DNA from: Marsupella aquatica
Taxonomy: Eukaryota > Marchantiophyta
Assembly: GCA_973895155.1 (NCBI GenBank)
Contig: OZ316897.1
Coordinates: 18,476,001 to 18,540,000 of the forward strand
Direction of reading: 5' to 3'
DNA: 64,000 nt
Shown: piece after piece, positions 1 to 13,900 of the stretch
Position numbering within the stretch: position 1 is the first letter of the stretch
How the letters are laid out: every line of letters begins with the position of its first letter
Notes under the pieces: model-generated
Databases searched by the model: none
Told to the model about the DNA's origin: nothing
Seen by the model: only the letters and a program-made list of their open reading frames with translations
Made by a program: the position numbers and the translations under genes

Positions 1-1495
1 ATGCTTTTCATATGCCTGGAATGATACGCTAACTACTTTTAAATGAATCTCAAGCTCTAACGAATCTTCTTCTTTGATTTGAATGTTATTAAAGCATGAA
101 CTCACTCTTCTTCTGTAAATAAATTGCCATGCCGACAAATTAGTCTGACACACGCGACTGCAGCCCAAGGAAGGCCAAATCCATCTACCAGGGGACTGTT
201 TCGTTGGGTCCCTACTTTAACCCTACAGAAGTGGGATGATGCTTTCTATAGAAAATGAGAATATGCCTTTCTCCACGAGGTCCTCTCAAGATTACTCTCC
301 TTCAAAGCAACGGATCTGGACAATGTCTCCTGTTGACAATGACACCTCCAAAGATTCTTGAGAAACACAGTTCCTCAAACCCTTCGCGATCGCCGTCGTA
401 CGTACTCGATCTCGCTCGTGCTCAACCTTCTTCAACTTTGAGCATGAGAGTTGTAATCAAGATGGCGAGGCTTCCAATAAGAGTTACCTGAACAAATGCA
501 GAAACCTCTATACAAAGAGCCACTCTCCATATCTGTATTTGTTACATTACGAACTCTCAGCTGGGATGGCTAAAGGCCTGGATTATTTTCGATTTGATTC
601 TACTTTCCAGAGCTATTTCATGTGGTCTGTACAGGGTTGTCGACAAGACAGTAGAATGAAATCTTTACTTGTAGTCACTTACCTCCAAGTTTGGGCATAT
701 CATGCATGCAAGACTACTCTCAGGATGGATTCGGTTCCACGTACTGCAGTCTGGTTATCCCCGCCCCCAAGCAGATTCCCCGACGATTGAACGAGTTGTG
801 GACATTAACTCGAATAATAGAAAATATCTTAACGCATAATTGAGGCTTCTGTTGCCCCCTATTCACATATATGGCCCTCGAGGTGCCCTACAAAAGCCTG
901 GCTTTATTATTTACAAGTCCATCAAAGTTCTTGGACTCCTACAAATATCTGGAATGGTTAATTGCCCAAGCTAGGCGAAGTCTTGAGATCCAAATAAGGT
1001 AGTACAGCTAAGAGAATACCACTGCATGTACGTAGTCCTTGTGGAGGCTCCAAGTAACCCGGAAATGAACCAACCAAACATCTGTCAACGACTTTATATT
1101 TCTTGAATGCTATCAATACAACCTCATGCTGACTTACTTCAAGAGTTGACACGCCACACCTCTTAACTGCCTTGACCTGAATTGTGTAACAGTTCCCTTC
1201 TACTATTTGGTTGCTTCCGGGAATAATATCACTTTATATCCGTGGTTCCTGTTGAGAATTAATGTCATTCGAGCAGTCCGCATTGAAGAGGAAGGCTATA
1301 GAAGGTTGCAACGAGACAATTGATTTGATATAAAGTATGACAACTAAACTATTTAGTAGTACTGGCAGGTATACCCGACCACCTTTTATGATCGAAATGC
1401 TGCATCGACAAAGCCAATTTTATATCAATCTTTATGTGTTCTACAAAATTCGAAATCAGAGAATATTCTTCATAATACATACATGATTGATATGT
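1..1495. other. No gene recognised
   Basis: Only short open frames (at most about 83 codons) occur, on both strands, with no recognisable domain, splice-linked exon series or RNA gene. I see nothing functional here. Confidence 0.5.
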
Positions 1496-1755
1496 GTTCT
1501 TTTAGTCAAGCCTTAGGATGGAAACACACAAATATTGAGTTCAAATAATTGAATTGAAAATATCAATCATGACGAATATTGTCTGATTTTATCTCAGTCT
1601 TATGTGTTCTACAAATCTCCGATTAATGATTCCTTTCTCCTCGAACATGATTTAAAATATTTAATCATATTTGTCATGATACATGGTTGATATTTTCAAT
1701 CCAATTATTTGAACTCAACTTTTGTGTTTCCATCCTACGGTTTCACTAGAAGATA
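1496..1755. repeat. Foldback (MITE-like) inverted repeat
   Basis: The left arm (about 1496-1580) is nearly the reverse complement of the right arm (about 1668-1755). Both contain a matching GGATGGAAACACA core, a TTGAGTTCAAATAATTG block and an AAAATATCAA block, with a loop of about 90 bp. Such a hairpin-forming, non-coding, AT-rich unit is what a MITE or other foldback element looks like. No target-site duplication could be assigned with confidence. The motif TATGTGTTCTACAAA occurs in the loop and again just outside the left arm (near 1434), suggesting a larger or rearranged unit. Confidence 0.7.
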
Positions 1756-3552
1756 TATTTACGATCCTGATCAGATACTTCCGCCTCGGGGACTTCGAAA
1801 AGTTATAGAAGGGAAGAGCGTTTACGGTTGCTAGCTAGCTGGACAAACTTGTGTCGTATCGAAGAAATTCAAAACTCCCTCAAGGTAAACTAGCTAAGAG
1901 TCATTCCTACCGCTGCTACCCCAAACTAGTTCGAGAGCTAGACCTCCACTATGATGAAGCTGACTTAGTCAGGATATTCGAGTTCACGTAATACATATCG
2001 AACACGGCGGGAAGCAGTGAGGGGCAGGTCTAGACTTTGATGTGTGAAACTAGATCACCTTAACAATACCTTCGCACAGAGTTTTAAACCCTAAAAGATC
2101 CGGAACACTGAAGAGGTCTTCATCAACGACTTCTCCTTTAATTCATGCCTTTCTGTACTTGAGCTATTCTCACGCTTCTGAGAATACATTTTCTAGTTGA
2201 ATTAAGCAGCTCCAAAACATTCATCTCGGAGAGAATTCAAGTGTTAATTAGGTTTGAAAGCTGTGGTAGACGGTGTACAATTTTACTAAACGCTCCCCTT
2301 CTCTTATCAATTGATTCATGCCAAATTAAAAGGACTCCTAATCTATCTAATGCAAATATAATTGCCTCTGTTTAACGTTAGTTTGAGATATGTGTTTGCC
2401 AACGCGGCTTTCATACATTGGGTCCGGAGGACTGTTTAATAACTGTGTTCGATCCACGATTCAATTGATGTTCTGAACGCTCAGCATATATTATTTTGCA
2501 CAAGAGAACATTATTTTGAACGACCGTAGCCTGACGATAGTGATGATTATATATGGCTGACATAACTTTGGTTAATTTGGATATAGTAATAGACTTCTCT
2601 AAGTTACTGTTAGTCGAAGGAGTTCCGGTGTAAGTAAAGCTGGGATAGCTCCTAACCTTACTTCTGCAGTAAATTGGATAAGTCAACTTCAATGAATTCA
2701 GTGATCGATACGAAACTCGCAAAGACGATAGCTTGGTTTCTGCTGAGACTAAAATTCAGCGGAAGGAATTTCCGTGGGCGGAAATGTGGGAGAGGTCCCA
2801 GACTTCCGCAGACGGCAATACTGCTACCTCGTTGAAGTCATCACTCGATCAGCGAGTGCAGCGATAATACGCACGAGAATCAGCACACTCAGAGAATGGC
2901 ACAGATAGCTTCTGATTCAAGCGTTCCAGCTGATAGCTGAACTCTCTTCTGACTTCTGGGGAATCGATACAAAATGCTTCCAGTTCTTCGAAGATTTCGA
3001 TCTAGTTAGTATATTTTCAAATGATACTCATCAATCTCATATGGTTTAAGCAAAGTTTCTAGTCGCTGGAGTGGTAAATCATTTTGTTTTGGCTTGTAGT
3101 CATCGGCTCAATGTGAACGCATCCTTCAAATTCATTCATTCTAGACTGTACAGGTTAAGCCGAATTTACTTTGGACCTCCTTGCTTGTATGCGTGCTTTC
3201 TTAGCTCTGAACTGAACACCCCGGCCGATATAACCCCCACAGGTTCTGCTTGTTCAGGAGAAGTTGAAACAATCTCATTGTGGGTTTATTGAGCTCGAAA
3301 TGAACTCCATGCGAGGGTAATGTTGTTAATTTCTATCAGAGAACGGTGACTCATCGGAATGGTTGCACATACCTCAGGTGGACAGTAGTGAACGGACTAT
3401 AGGCACTAGTGAAATGGACGAAGATATCGTCCACTCACCGTGTGTAATAAAGTCATTTAGCGGGAAATGGACGAAGATATTAGATATCGTTTCAAGTGTC
3501 TTTTTTATAAGATCCATGGGATGAACTGCATGATGACAAGTCTTTAGAAAAT
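1756..3552. other. No gene recognised
   Basis: Short open frames on both strands without recognisable domains. A 17-bp direct repeat (GAAATGGACGAAGATAT) occurs twice between 3411 and 3485. Confidence 0.5.
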
Positions 3553-3752
3553 TGAAGATTAATTAACGAACAATCATGTCAAGGAGTGGCCACGAAGATC
3601 TACATGCGTTGGTCATTTGTTAAGATGGAGAATGAATGAATCATGACCTCTCCCTAGAAATAAGAATTAATAAATCAGAAGAAATCGTGTCAAGGAGTGG
3701 CCAAACAGGTCTGCATGGGTTGGTTATTTATTAAGATGCGGTATGAATTGAA
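3553..3752. repeat. Worn tandem duplication, ~111 bp period
   Basis: Two diverged copies, about 3553-3640 and 3663-3752, share GTCAAGGAGTGGCCA followed by a matching TGCATG-GTTGGT-ATTTRTTAAGATG series. No coding function is apparent. Confidence 0.6.
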
Positions 3753-6700
3753 TATATAAGAAATAATAGTATGAATGAATGAAGAGGCAGTCCTGTATCG
3801 GTTGGCTCGTCTGCCCCTAGGTTTCCAAATCAGGAGATACAGTTGTTTCGGTCCAAAGTTCGATATCTGAGTCAGTACACCAGAAAACAAACCAAGCTAC
3901 CTTTTGAACTAAAGGATAGACTGTACAGATATCCAGTGTCAACAATGTCGTTTCCACCTGGGGACCTGGGAATACTTAAAGTGATGTTTGGACTGGGTCA
4001 TGATTCTTCCCCAAACAAAAGAAATCAATGGCAAAAATAGTGCATTTGCAATTCACATAGTACACTGGGGGCTCTTTTGTAGCTAATGACTTTCACGTGC
4101 GCTTCAAATGAGATACTGAGCCCGAAAAGACAGCCTGGAAAGAAAAGTTTGAGTTCATGCCATCATTGTTCAGTCTGTTAGCCACTTAACCGGCTCGTTA
4201 AGAACCTATTTTAGGGGCAGACTCTCACGCCCAGAGCAGCAAGGCATCCTAGAAGGCTAGAAGTCCAGGGACAGGCATCAGACTTTGACTTCTGGTCCAT
4301 GCATGCCCGCTCAACAACCTCCCTCGTGGATGCATTGAATAAGGGCTACATTTTTCCAAACTGCCGTTTACGTCACGTTGTGGTAGCCTAGGTGTTGTTG
4401 AGATATATACACCAGAACCGAGATGATCGTGAGTTTTAATGTCCCTCTAAAGACTCGTTGTTTCAAAGGACTTCGCCTTTTGTCTCCTTCTTGGAGAGCT
4501 CTACGCCGCATGTTTGGGGGACGGTCCTCTTCAATTCGTTGCCCGGTATCTGCTCAATTGCTCAAGCTTCGCTGTTCAGTTCGTCTTTTTGTTAGTAAGT
4601 TACGTTAGTGCTCTGACACACCATATCTGTCTCTGGGGTTTGCTGATTTTCTGCCCTTTTGCGCTTGGTCCTGATGGTGGTTTGGCCGTTTGTGTTTGGG
4701 GCTTCTGTGCTCGTGTCTAGCTAACAGTTCACACTATCTTGTCTTGGTAGGACATTTGTTGGGGCATGGTACCACCGAGCAGCCAAAGGTGCAGAGAACG
4801 CCAAGAATGGCACATGAAATGTATAAAGAAACAACGAAATGGCTCCTACAGTAGTCATTCCATGCTGGCAACTCCAGTTTTACAATGAAAAAGCATCAGC
4901 AATGCGACTAACGTGCCCACTAACGTGGCCCTCTTTCACATTCTGGAGAACACTCGTTGGGCCCAGGTCAACAAGCGATGGATTTGAGGGTTGGAAGAGT
5001 TTGACACTCTGGTAGAATAGTCGGCAAAATTTAGTGCAACGAACGTCTGGTATTATAATGACTCTTACTTACCACCTTATGCGTTTTTTGTGTTGTCAAG
5101 GCAATTAAATATCTTGCAGACTTGAGTTGGAAGTAAATTTAATCATTAAGATAGTAAATCAATGCTTTGAAGAAAAGCAACTGTTTCTTTGATGATTTAC
5201 AATCAAATATGTTAACTATTGAAAGATCGACAATAGGCTTGAATAGTCTAGTGTAAAAGAAATTGCAGTGAATTAATGGATGATATTAAAATTCGATGAG
5301 TGTCAACTAGAGACAAAATAGATTTGTGACCATCTGATTTGGCCAACATTTTTGGCCACCCAAAAACGTGAGCATTCATCCAAAATTAAGGTATCTTGAC
5401 AATGTGCATAAAAAATTGTATGTGTCTCAGAGTTCATCCTTCATGTGCTAAATGATATGGTCTATCGGACGTCCCATTTATTTTTCTTTAATTAAAGTCT
5501 GTAAATTAGTGGACTTTTCCAGTGCTTCCCCAATATATACATGACTATATTTGATACGAAGTCACTTCAATCTGTCCCAGTTCAAAAACAAAATTGCATT
5601 TGCACTTGAGTGCTTTCCCTCTTGTTTTAATTTTTAAGCCAACAAAAGGTCTCCAGATCAATCAACTTTCCCCCATCAAAGCAAGTTGGAAAAGTTCTTG
5701 AAAACTACACTGTTCACCTTTATTGGTCTTATCTCAAAATTAGTTTTAGTCCATAGTTAAGTTGGTAATTATCCTAATTTAAGAGTAGGGCAGAATTGAA
5801 TAGAAAATAATATTAAACGTTTTGGGGCTAAGACTATTTAGGTTTGGAATTCCAAACTACAGTAAAGCAATTCATATCTCTCTAGTCTTACACTTGATTT
5901 GTGTTGACATTGTTTGGCAAATAGTGTAGCGCTGTTGAGACTATGTTCCCTACCTATAACTTTTCTGTTTCTTGTGATTGGGTGAATGAAACACACTCTC
6001 TTCCCTAGCTGTTTGAGGTGAGAGAGCAATGTCTTTTGTATCTGTGCATTGGAGCCCCCTCACTCTTGCTTGAACAAAGTAGTACTCTTTGAAATGTGGC
6101 TTCCTAGCAAAATCTCCAAATTGTGTTATCGACAAACATAATTAGTATTACCTTTACTTTCCAAAGAGTGTTTATGGAATTAGTGTTGCACTAATGTAAG
6201 CTACTTTATGCGTGCACTGTGTGTTAGCAGTGAGTGTTATAGAGAGGGTACGTTACTCCATAATTAGCATAATTAGTAATATTAATTAAGTAAAGAGTAA
6301 ATCACCAAAATTTAGGCTACACAAATAGTATTTACTAGCAAGTCTAATTGCTGTGAACAGTGTAGGCAAACTAGACATGGTGGGGAGGGGTGAGCAATTC
6401 AAGGGGAATCTAGTCTTGATCTAGATCAGAGGAGCAAGGGCACAAAACTAACAAATTCACCAACATAGCTAACAACATTCTGATGAATAATTAAAATAAA
6501 TATTATTCATGATTGGTAGAATGATCCTAGTGGAAAAATGATCCTACAGGAAAACAATTTCTTCCAAGAGTTATGTGCTCCATGGTTTACTCTACCTTAG
6601 TTTGGGTGTCCTACCTGAGAATGCAATTCAGAGTGAAGGATAATTATAATTTGTTAAGCACACTGTTCTTTATGTGTTTAATTTTCTAAGTACAAGAAAA

Positions 6701-8553
6701 GTTTTGTCGCTACTTAGGGAAGATTTAGTCTGTTTTGGAAGGGGGGATACACTTTTACCAGGAATCAGGGGCCAGGGTCTCTAAGTTGCATGTTTCAATT
6801 GATCCCAGGTTCCATTCTCGGGGGTTTCACTTCCACAAAAATAGCATATCACGTGCGACGAAAGATAGGGTCATTTTATTGGTTCTAAGGGAAGACTTAA
6901 GAATTTTTGTAGAAGAACAATAGGGTCTTTTAAATTTAATTTTGAGACTTATAAGAATATTAGGGTCTTTTTAATCCAATTTTTAGAATATTCCAAGAAT
7001 ATTCCAACTTTATAGGGGTTAAAATTATTTTTTCTTCTTACATTTTAGGGGGTCCGAGGCCTAAAAACATCGCAGGCGATGGGGAGGTCCCCATATAGTG
7101 AGACCCCCGAGGTTCCATTTGAATGATATAGCCCCTTTAATACACGATGCTCCAGCTTTCTCTAGTAATATCTGACTGTTGGTTTTCATTTACAATACAT
7201 TTCTTCAATTCAGTTTAGCAAACCCAATTCAGCTCAGCAAGCCCAATCAATTTTGGACCACTCTAATTCACTCTAAACTTCCTAGATGTGCTCATGAATA
7301 GTCAGTGGCTTACTCTATGTTGTTACCTGCGTGCATGCTCACATGATGCTCACTCTCAGTGGTGGACCTTGCCCACCAGTGCCTTCACCAATCTCAGTAC
7401 TCTCGCCTAAGTACCCTTGGTGCCCAAACATCTGCATGAAACTCCTGAAGCAAGCAACTTGGTGCCTCTATCGTTACCTGCGACAACTCCCATGCGAAGA
7501 GCCTGCTCTTGCTCCCTAGCACAACTGTTGCTCAATGGTACTCAAAGTCTGCACAAATAACTAAACACCTCAATAAATAAACTAAGTACTTTGATAGGAT
7601 CTAGGTAATTGGTGTGAACTCTACCTTTATATGAGCAAAGGGGACCATTTGATGTCAACTTTAGCTTAATATTAATAGAGACTCTAGCTCAATATGTCAA
7701 GATGATATGAACAATCTGTATCTTGTTTTCCCATATTAGTTTTCTAAGCGTTAGATCTCCCTATACTTAAGAATTACCCTTAGATTCTGGCCAATCCGGC
7801 CTGTGACGTGAGAAAGTGCTTCGAACTACTTTTTAATGATGACCTTTAGATTCTTGCTAATGAGGCATGTGACTTAATGGAAACTGGGGACACAGACAAC
7901 TTAGTGAACTTTTGCCCAAAGACACTGGCAAAAACTAACTTTTTGGAGAGGTGGAATCTAGGGAATTTTCGCCACTACAAAAAGAATTGGTGTAGACGGA
8001 TGATGTGGGCGCTCAAGAGCAGTTTTGTTTTAACGAAGGAACGATCTCTTCATACATTTGAGGCCGCGCTCTCTTTGTTCTGGTCTTCTACACTGAGAGC
8101 AAAATAATTCTAAAGCGCATCCTCTCCCTTCTTGATGCACCCCGTTTGAGACAGAATCCAGTCCTTGGCTATGTCCAAATTAACTAGTGCATGTTCAAAT
8201 ATATTAACTAGACAGTGCCGTGTTAAGATTCAAGGATCAGGATCAATATGTGCCCTCGCTAGCTCCAATCAGAAGAACTGGAACATATATCTTGGCGACC
8301 AGCAAGTACCCAGTGCTTGCCGTCAACAATATGCCGTCAATTCCATATGATAAAGCACGCTGTTAAACTTTGCTAGTCGAAAGATGCTCCTCAGCCAGGC
8401 TCAAATGTCAAAGAGAAGATACGCCACCTGTGAATGGCTTGCCGGATCTAGAGAGCTTGGAATCTTAGGCTATTGTTATGATTCTCTTTCTGGTTTGGCG
8501 AATATAATTGGAACCCGGAATAAGCTGTGGTAGCAGACGAGTGACATTTAGAC
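3753..8553. other. AT-rich intergenic DNA, no gene recognised
   Basis: Long AT-rich stretches and short open frames only. A short direct repeat around AGGGTCTTTTTAA occurs near 6920-6975. I could not connect any frames into a plausible multi-exon gene. Confidence 0.5.
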
Positions 8554-8810
8554 GCATGCAGACCTCCATCTCATTCCATACCACACAAGCTGCGGACCAT
8601 TTTACTAAAGTTATCGTCCACTCAGTTCAATCACGCATGCAGACCTCACTTTCAATCCATACCACAAGCAGCATATATACCACTTTACTAAAGTTAATTA
8701 TCGTTCAGTTCAATCAGAAAGCATCCCACTTTACTCAGTTGTCGTTCAGGTGTCAATCAAAAGGCACATCACGTTACCAAGCTGTCGTCCAAATCTCAAT
8801 CAAGAAGGGA
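8554..8810. repeat. Tandem repeat, ~80 bp unit, 2-3 copies
   Basis: Two clear copies begin at the GCATGCAGACCTC motif (about 8554 and 8634). Each continues through CCATACCACA, a TTTACTAAAGTTA block and CAGTTCAATCA. A third, decayed copy follows to about 8810. The open frame across it (8508-8858) is repetitive for this reason and is not supported as a gene. Confidence 0.65.
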
Positions 8811-9907
8811 AGTAAGCGACTCCTGAGTATATTAATCAATATCCTCACCAAAGGCTAGAGAGATTACAGTCATATAATCTACAGACGTACTTATACAGAT
8901 TTTACTTTAGTATGAGTGTGCATTTTCAGTCATTCTGCTTGTATATGTAGAATTTTATTTACAGTGTATACTCCCTTTCATTTAACCATTAATTTCCTCC
9001 ACGATGAATCTTACAATTTGAATTCGATTGTGAAGAATACACATTTTAGTAACGTGCATGTGTACGTGTGGCTATATTTCACGAAAAAACGAAATGCATT
9101 AAAATTAACTAATCGAATAATTTAAACCAATTTCAAATCAGCGAATTCACTAGAACGACAACGAGTACAAGGAGGCCCTTAATGCCTTCAGAAACAGAAT
9201 TGGCATGGATCGGCAAAAAAAAGTGAACAATACACTCAAGCAAAAGACAATATTCAAGTTTGTTATGTTTCCTTCAGTACGTAGAGCCCTGCTTAGCAAG
9301 GGGCCTTGGTCCTCGAAGGTAACATATTGTTCAAGAGCAGGAGACTACTCTTCGAAAAGACAAAAAATGCGTCAAGAAAAATGAGTTCTTAATATTCTCT
9401 CGGTACTAGCTGCAACGTAGTACCGAGGGATTCACGGTGCAGACGTACTGCAGACGCAGAGGTTCCTGATTAGAGCTACTGTGGCCTCAGCGAATGAGTA
9501 GTGATACCATTCACCAGTGATAGACTCGTCTGCCCAACGTACATTCTGGCAGGTTGTATGCATGTTGAGTGGAAACTTGGGTTGAACTTGCCAATGCTGG
9601 GATCAAACTGTTGGATCCCCTTGCCGAGTCCGGTAGGTCTTGCAAATAATCAATTATATATGCCATGAGCTCACGTCTGGACGAGTTACAAAGAACACTT
9701 CGATTTCTCCCAAATGCACTGTCCACGCTCAAATAGAGGCTAACCAGCGAACAGATAGACACATGAAAACAAAGGTTCCCGAGTTTGGAGTGTAATACAC
9801 TTTACTTTGTGTTATTTTTTGGGAAAAGGACAGCTTGTTTCAGGGAAAATTCTATCTTAAGAGCTGATCTGGATGTCCATTGTTGACAAAAGGGCTACCA
9901 TTTCACC
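8811..9907. other. No gene recognised
   Basis: Short open frames only; nothing recognised on either strand. Confidence 0.45.
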
Positions 9908-10902
9908 TTGTTAGTAGATTGGACGCCCTGTTCAAACCTTACTTGGTCCTTCGCTGGTAACGATTTCCTTGTTTGTTTCGAAATATTTTTAAGCTCAGAG
10001 GTTCATGTCTTGGGATTATCTTGTTGTTTCATTGCTGAGCTTCAGAGTTCGGATTTATCCCAATTTGGCCCTTCTGTAGTACATGTCATGATACAGCGTC
10101 TTCCCCTTCGATTGAATACAGTCTCCAGGAATATGAGGGTCAAGAAGATTCTCCCAGCGGTTTTGCATTGTTTCCTAGAACAATCTTATTTTTGGCGCCA
10201 AGAAAAATCTCTCGGAATTAACGCGGGTGGTAGGCTGGCGGCCAGGCCGCGTCAGGCCATTGCATGGACCCTAAACGCCTGGCCTCTCCTGCGAAGGTAT
10301 AAATTGTGCTTGTTCTCCTCCATTCCTTCCACAGCTAGAGCTCACCATCGTCTTCTGCTCTCTTTACCCTCTCGGAGCAAATAAGGTACCCGGTGGTCGG
10401 AAGATGAGTTCATTCCAAAAGATTTGGTTGCCAGAAGGAACGCCAGTTTTAGGGTTTCACCTGGACCCTCAAATGGCACTTCGCATCTCATCTAGCTGAG
10501 CTTACTGTGTCTTTGGCACACGTTTCCGACATATTTACAAGATCTTTCATTGTTTTAACAGTTTCCAAGGCTTTAGTGGAGAGAGGGGATCAGAGTACGA
10601 TTTCGGATTCACGCTTTCATGTTCAGGTCCCGAAGCTACTCTGCACCCCTCTCCCACTCAAGCCTACGAGGGAATTTCAACTGGAATCCATGATCTTTAA
10701 CGCAAGAGGTTACCTTTCATTTGTGATTCGAAAGAATTGTATCCGTGAGGACGGTGTCTTCGGAGTTCTTCCAACACTCATAAGGGGTACCAGGGCTGCG
10801 GTCGGAGTTGCTCGTCTCATGCATCAAAGCTTCTCTGTGCCTGAGAAGCAGCAATGTTGCCAATTTGGCTACGTTCCTATATATGACATCATTTGGTCAT
10901 AG
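9908..10902 (+). other. Two medium open frames, unrecognised
   Basis: Open frames of 158 and 131 codons (9908-10384, 10507-10902) lie on the same strand but match no family I know and show no convincing splice connection. Between 10240 and 10380 a GC-rich stretch is followed by TATAAAT near 10299 and a C/T-rich segment, which resembles a plant core promoter by composition. A gene or an LTR-type promoter relic is possible; chance is equally likely. Confidence 0.2.
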
Positions 10903-13900
10903 GTTGGCTTGAGCTTGCTTGGTTACTAGAGAGTACCAGGCAACCACATCTCCAGGACGGATAAAACTGGATGGGTATTTTCAACTTTCGTTCCCTTCCG
11001 TAACCTTTTCGCTATGTCGTTGCAACGTTTAGTGAGGTGAAAATTACTCGTGGTGTCTTTACCAGATAGATCGAGTGGTGCTATAGTGACCAACAATTCT
11101 GTTGTCTTGTCACCATTGTCGGACTTGTACAATTGTTCGGTCATACGGTCAAAGATCCCTAAATGTGCGTCCCGTCTGCTGTACTCATTGTACACGCAGA
11201 TCGACTGAGAATGCAATTTGAATCCAAGTTGAATTGAAATCAGCAACGGTAACAACTGTTGGAATTCACAGTCTGAGTTCAACGAGTCGAGCTGACGGGA
11301 ATGCACGTGACAGTTGCAATCTTTCCAATTGGTGGGTTTGGTAAATCTGTACGTAGAGGTTAATGGATTTGGGAGGAACATTTGATTCTGAAGACATTTA
11401 CCTTTGGACGCAATGTAGGAAACTAAATATAGCCTGTCTCTAGCGTCATGTTCTAAAACTTACTAACCAATTCCGTTTGGCCGCTGAGCCCTTGATTCTC
11501 GAGCTTACTCGTGGTGCCCATATGTTGACGTCAAAGGTCGCATCTTCAAATGGCCACAGTACGTGTAGATGGCATTTCTGCATATGTTCTTGGTTGCCAG
11601 ACATTTTAAACCTTACCAACTTAGAAACGGATAAGGATTCAGAAAGATCGTTCCTTGTCGTTCCATCTAACCAAATTCGTTATTACTACTTCTCATTTGT
11701 CCACCGATAGCTGTGCTCGACTTGATGCATAGGTTTGTCTCCACCTATGCACATGTTTGAATGAAATTGTTAAATGCTCTTGAGGGCATCCTGCTCTTCA
11801 AGGACCATGCTTCATAATTGGGGCAATGCTGCGAATCGTAAGCTAAGTAAACGGCGCAACAATTCTTTGCGAAATGGCCTTCTACGGTCCCAGACCAGAA
11901 TCGTTAAGTACTAGCTGATGATTTTTTTCAATTGGGTACCTAGAAGAAATTCCCTGGGCCCGGAGATTCGACTCATCGCTGAGTAGTGAATGGAACTGAT
12001 TTTAAATGCTTGCAGCTCATGCTTTGATTCAATTCAGAGTAAGAGAACGTAGGAAGGAGTGCACAGCAGATTTTCTCCTTGTATTAATTGTAGAATTCTG
12101 TTATGGGTAGCATCGCTGACGTAGGTCTACTAAAAAGTCGCGGAATTGTCGGTCACATACAATCGTTCTCACATAGATAAGTTCTTTAAATGTTTTATAC
12201 CTCAAGGTACGGACATAAACACTTTCAGTGGCTTGAGTGGAGAGAGGGGACCAGAGAAGCTCCGGACATTCCCCAAGCAATTTGTCTTTAGCTGCTCTGC
12301 TCTTCGCTCTCAACGCGAACCCCTGAGGGTCACGAATCCACTGAATCAGGATTATGTCGCTGGAAGAAGCGCCAAAGCCCTCGATTCAACAGTTCTAATT
12401 TTGGTAAGATCGATTCTCCCCAGTATGTCTGTCAATAATTAATTATGCTGACTAGGAATCACAAAATTGTTCACATTCATCTGATTTGGATGGATGTTCG
12501 ATAGTCATGTGCATCCGATCCTGGCTTTGTGTAGCTCTGATTAAAGATTTTCCCTTTGCAAAGTTGACACGCACGTTAGAGTTGACACATATAGACAGAT
12601 GGCTCGATCAGGTCCTTCATCGCATTTGAGCAATCTAACCAGAAACGCATTATTCAAGCTCGCATTTCTTGTTCAGAGAACCACTATGTATCCCAAACAC
12701 ACCGCTGATGGGTTGGAAGCATTCTGTCGTCGCCTTGGATACAGATATAGCCCCGGTTTGCAGATTCGCTCACCTGAACTAATCGCTTTCCCGCAGGCGT
12801 CGTACAGTTGATATACATCAAGCTATCACAGACATTGACCATGTGGTTCCTTTTTCTTGTGTAGTACACCTGACTGGGTGCCAAATTCATCCGACCCTTG
12901 ACATCTACCTAGGTCTGTTTCAACGATGTGAGACTCTGACTTTGTTTTTTCTGAGCGTCCTTTCTGTTGAATGCAAAGCCGTTCATCATTAGCTTGACCT
13001 ATAATAGTTTGATCAAGAAGTGCTACTGCGCAGATCCGGCTGTGAATTCTTGCCATTCGAAAATTGCTGTGCTCTTAACTAGAGCGAGGGAGAGATGAAT
13101 GTGAATATTAACCCTACATTGGCAGCCAGATTGCATTGGTGGTTTAAGAACTAGAACCGAGAAATTATGTCTGCATCACATTGAGCATGATATGGATATT
13201 GCATTGATCATGGATGGCAGTGGATATCGCATTTCAAATCTTCAATCCGCAGTAGACTGAATTCAACGTTTCAATAAGTACCTAATCGGTAATTTACAGG
13301 AGACCCTCGCACTGCTTACGGTTGTAGTTTTTTCGCTATAAGATTGTAGCTAAGTTCATTTCTACGCGCTAGTACGAGATATAGCATGATCCTGAAGACC
13401 ATTTCGATTCGAGAGAAAACCCATTCTTCACATTTGTTTAGCACATTTTGTAAACCTTTCGAGACAGTCCGGTGCAGATACATCAACAAGAACTATTTTC
13501 ATATCTATATTCAATTAGGATGTCTTTCTATGGCCAGATTTCATCGAACCCTAGTTTCTTAGCTATTATCTACCGAAACTTTGTGGATTAGTCGGGCTTA
13601 GTGGAATATCATTACTTTTGTGCTCTGCAGCTCGAATGCTATTACGCTGTGCAGTGAATTCTCAGGTTAGTAGAAAGTGGCAGAGTTCTCCAGCTCTGTC
13701 GGTTTTAGTAGTTAGATCCCTAATGATTAGTTAGTTTGGGCTTCGTCGATGGCTTCTGTCAGTCACTACAGCACCTACAAACGCTTTTAATTAAAGCGTG
13801 GCTGACGACGGCTTCAACAAGCTATTTTCTTTAATTTGCAGCTGAGGTTGTTGCTCTGCCCGGAATCGGGTACCTTAAGTCCATCACAATTGCACGAATG

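Noticed and set aside
8508-8858. 116-codon frame with HTT/FTK repeats
   Set aside because: Produced by a tandem DNA repeat; no domain, no splice sites.
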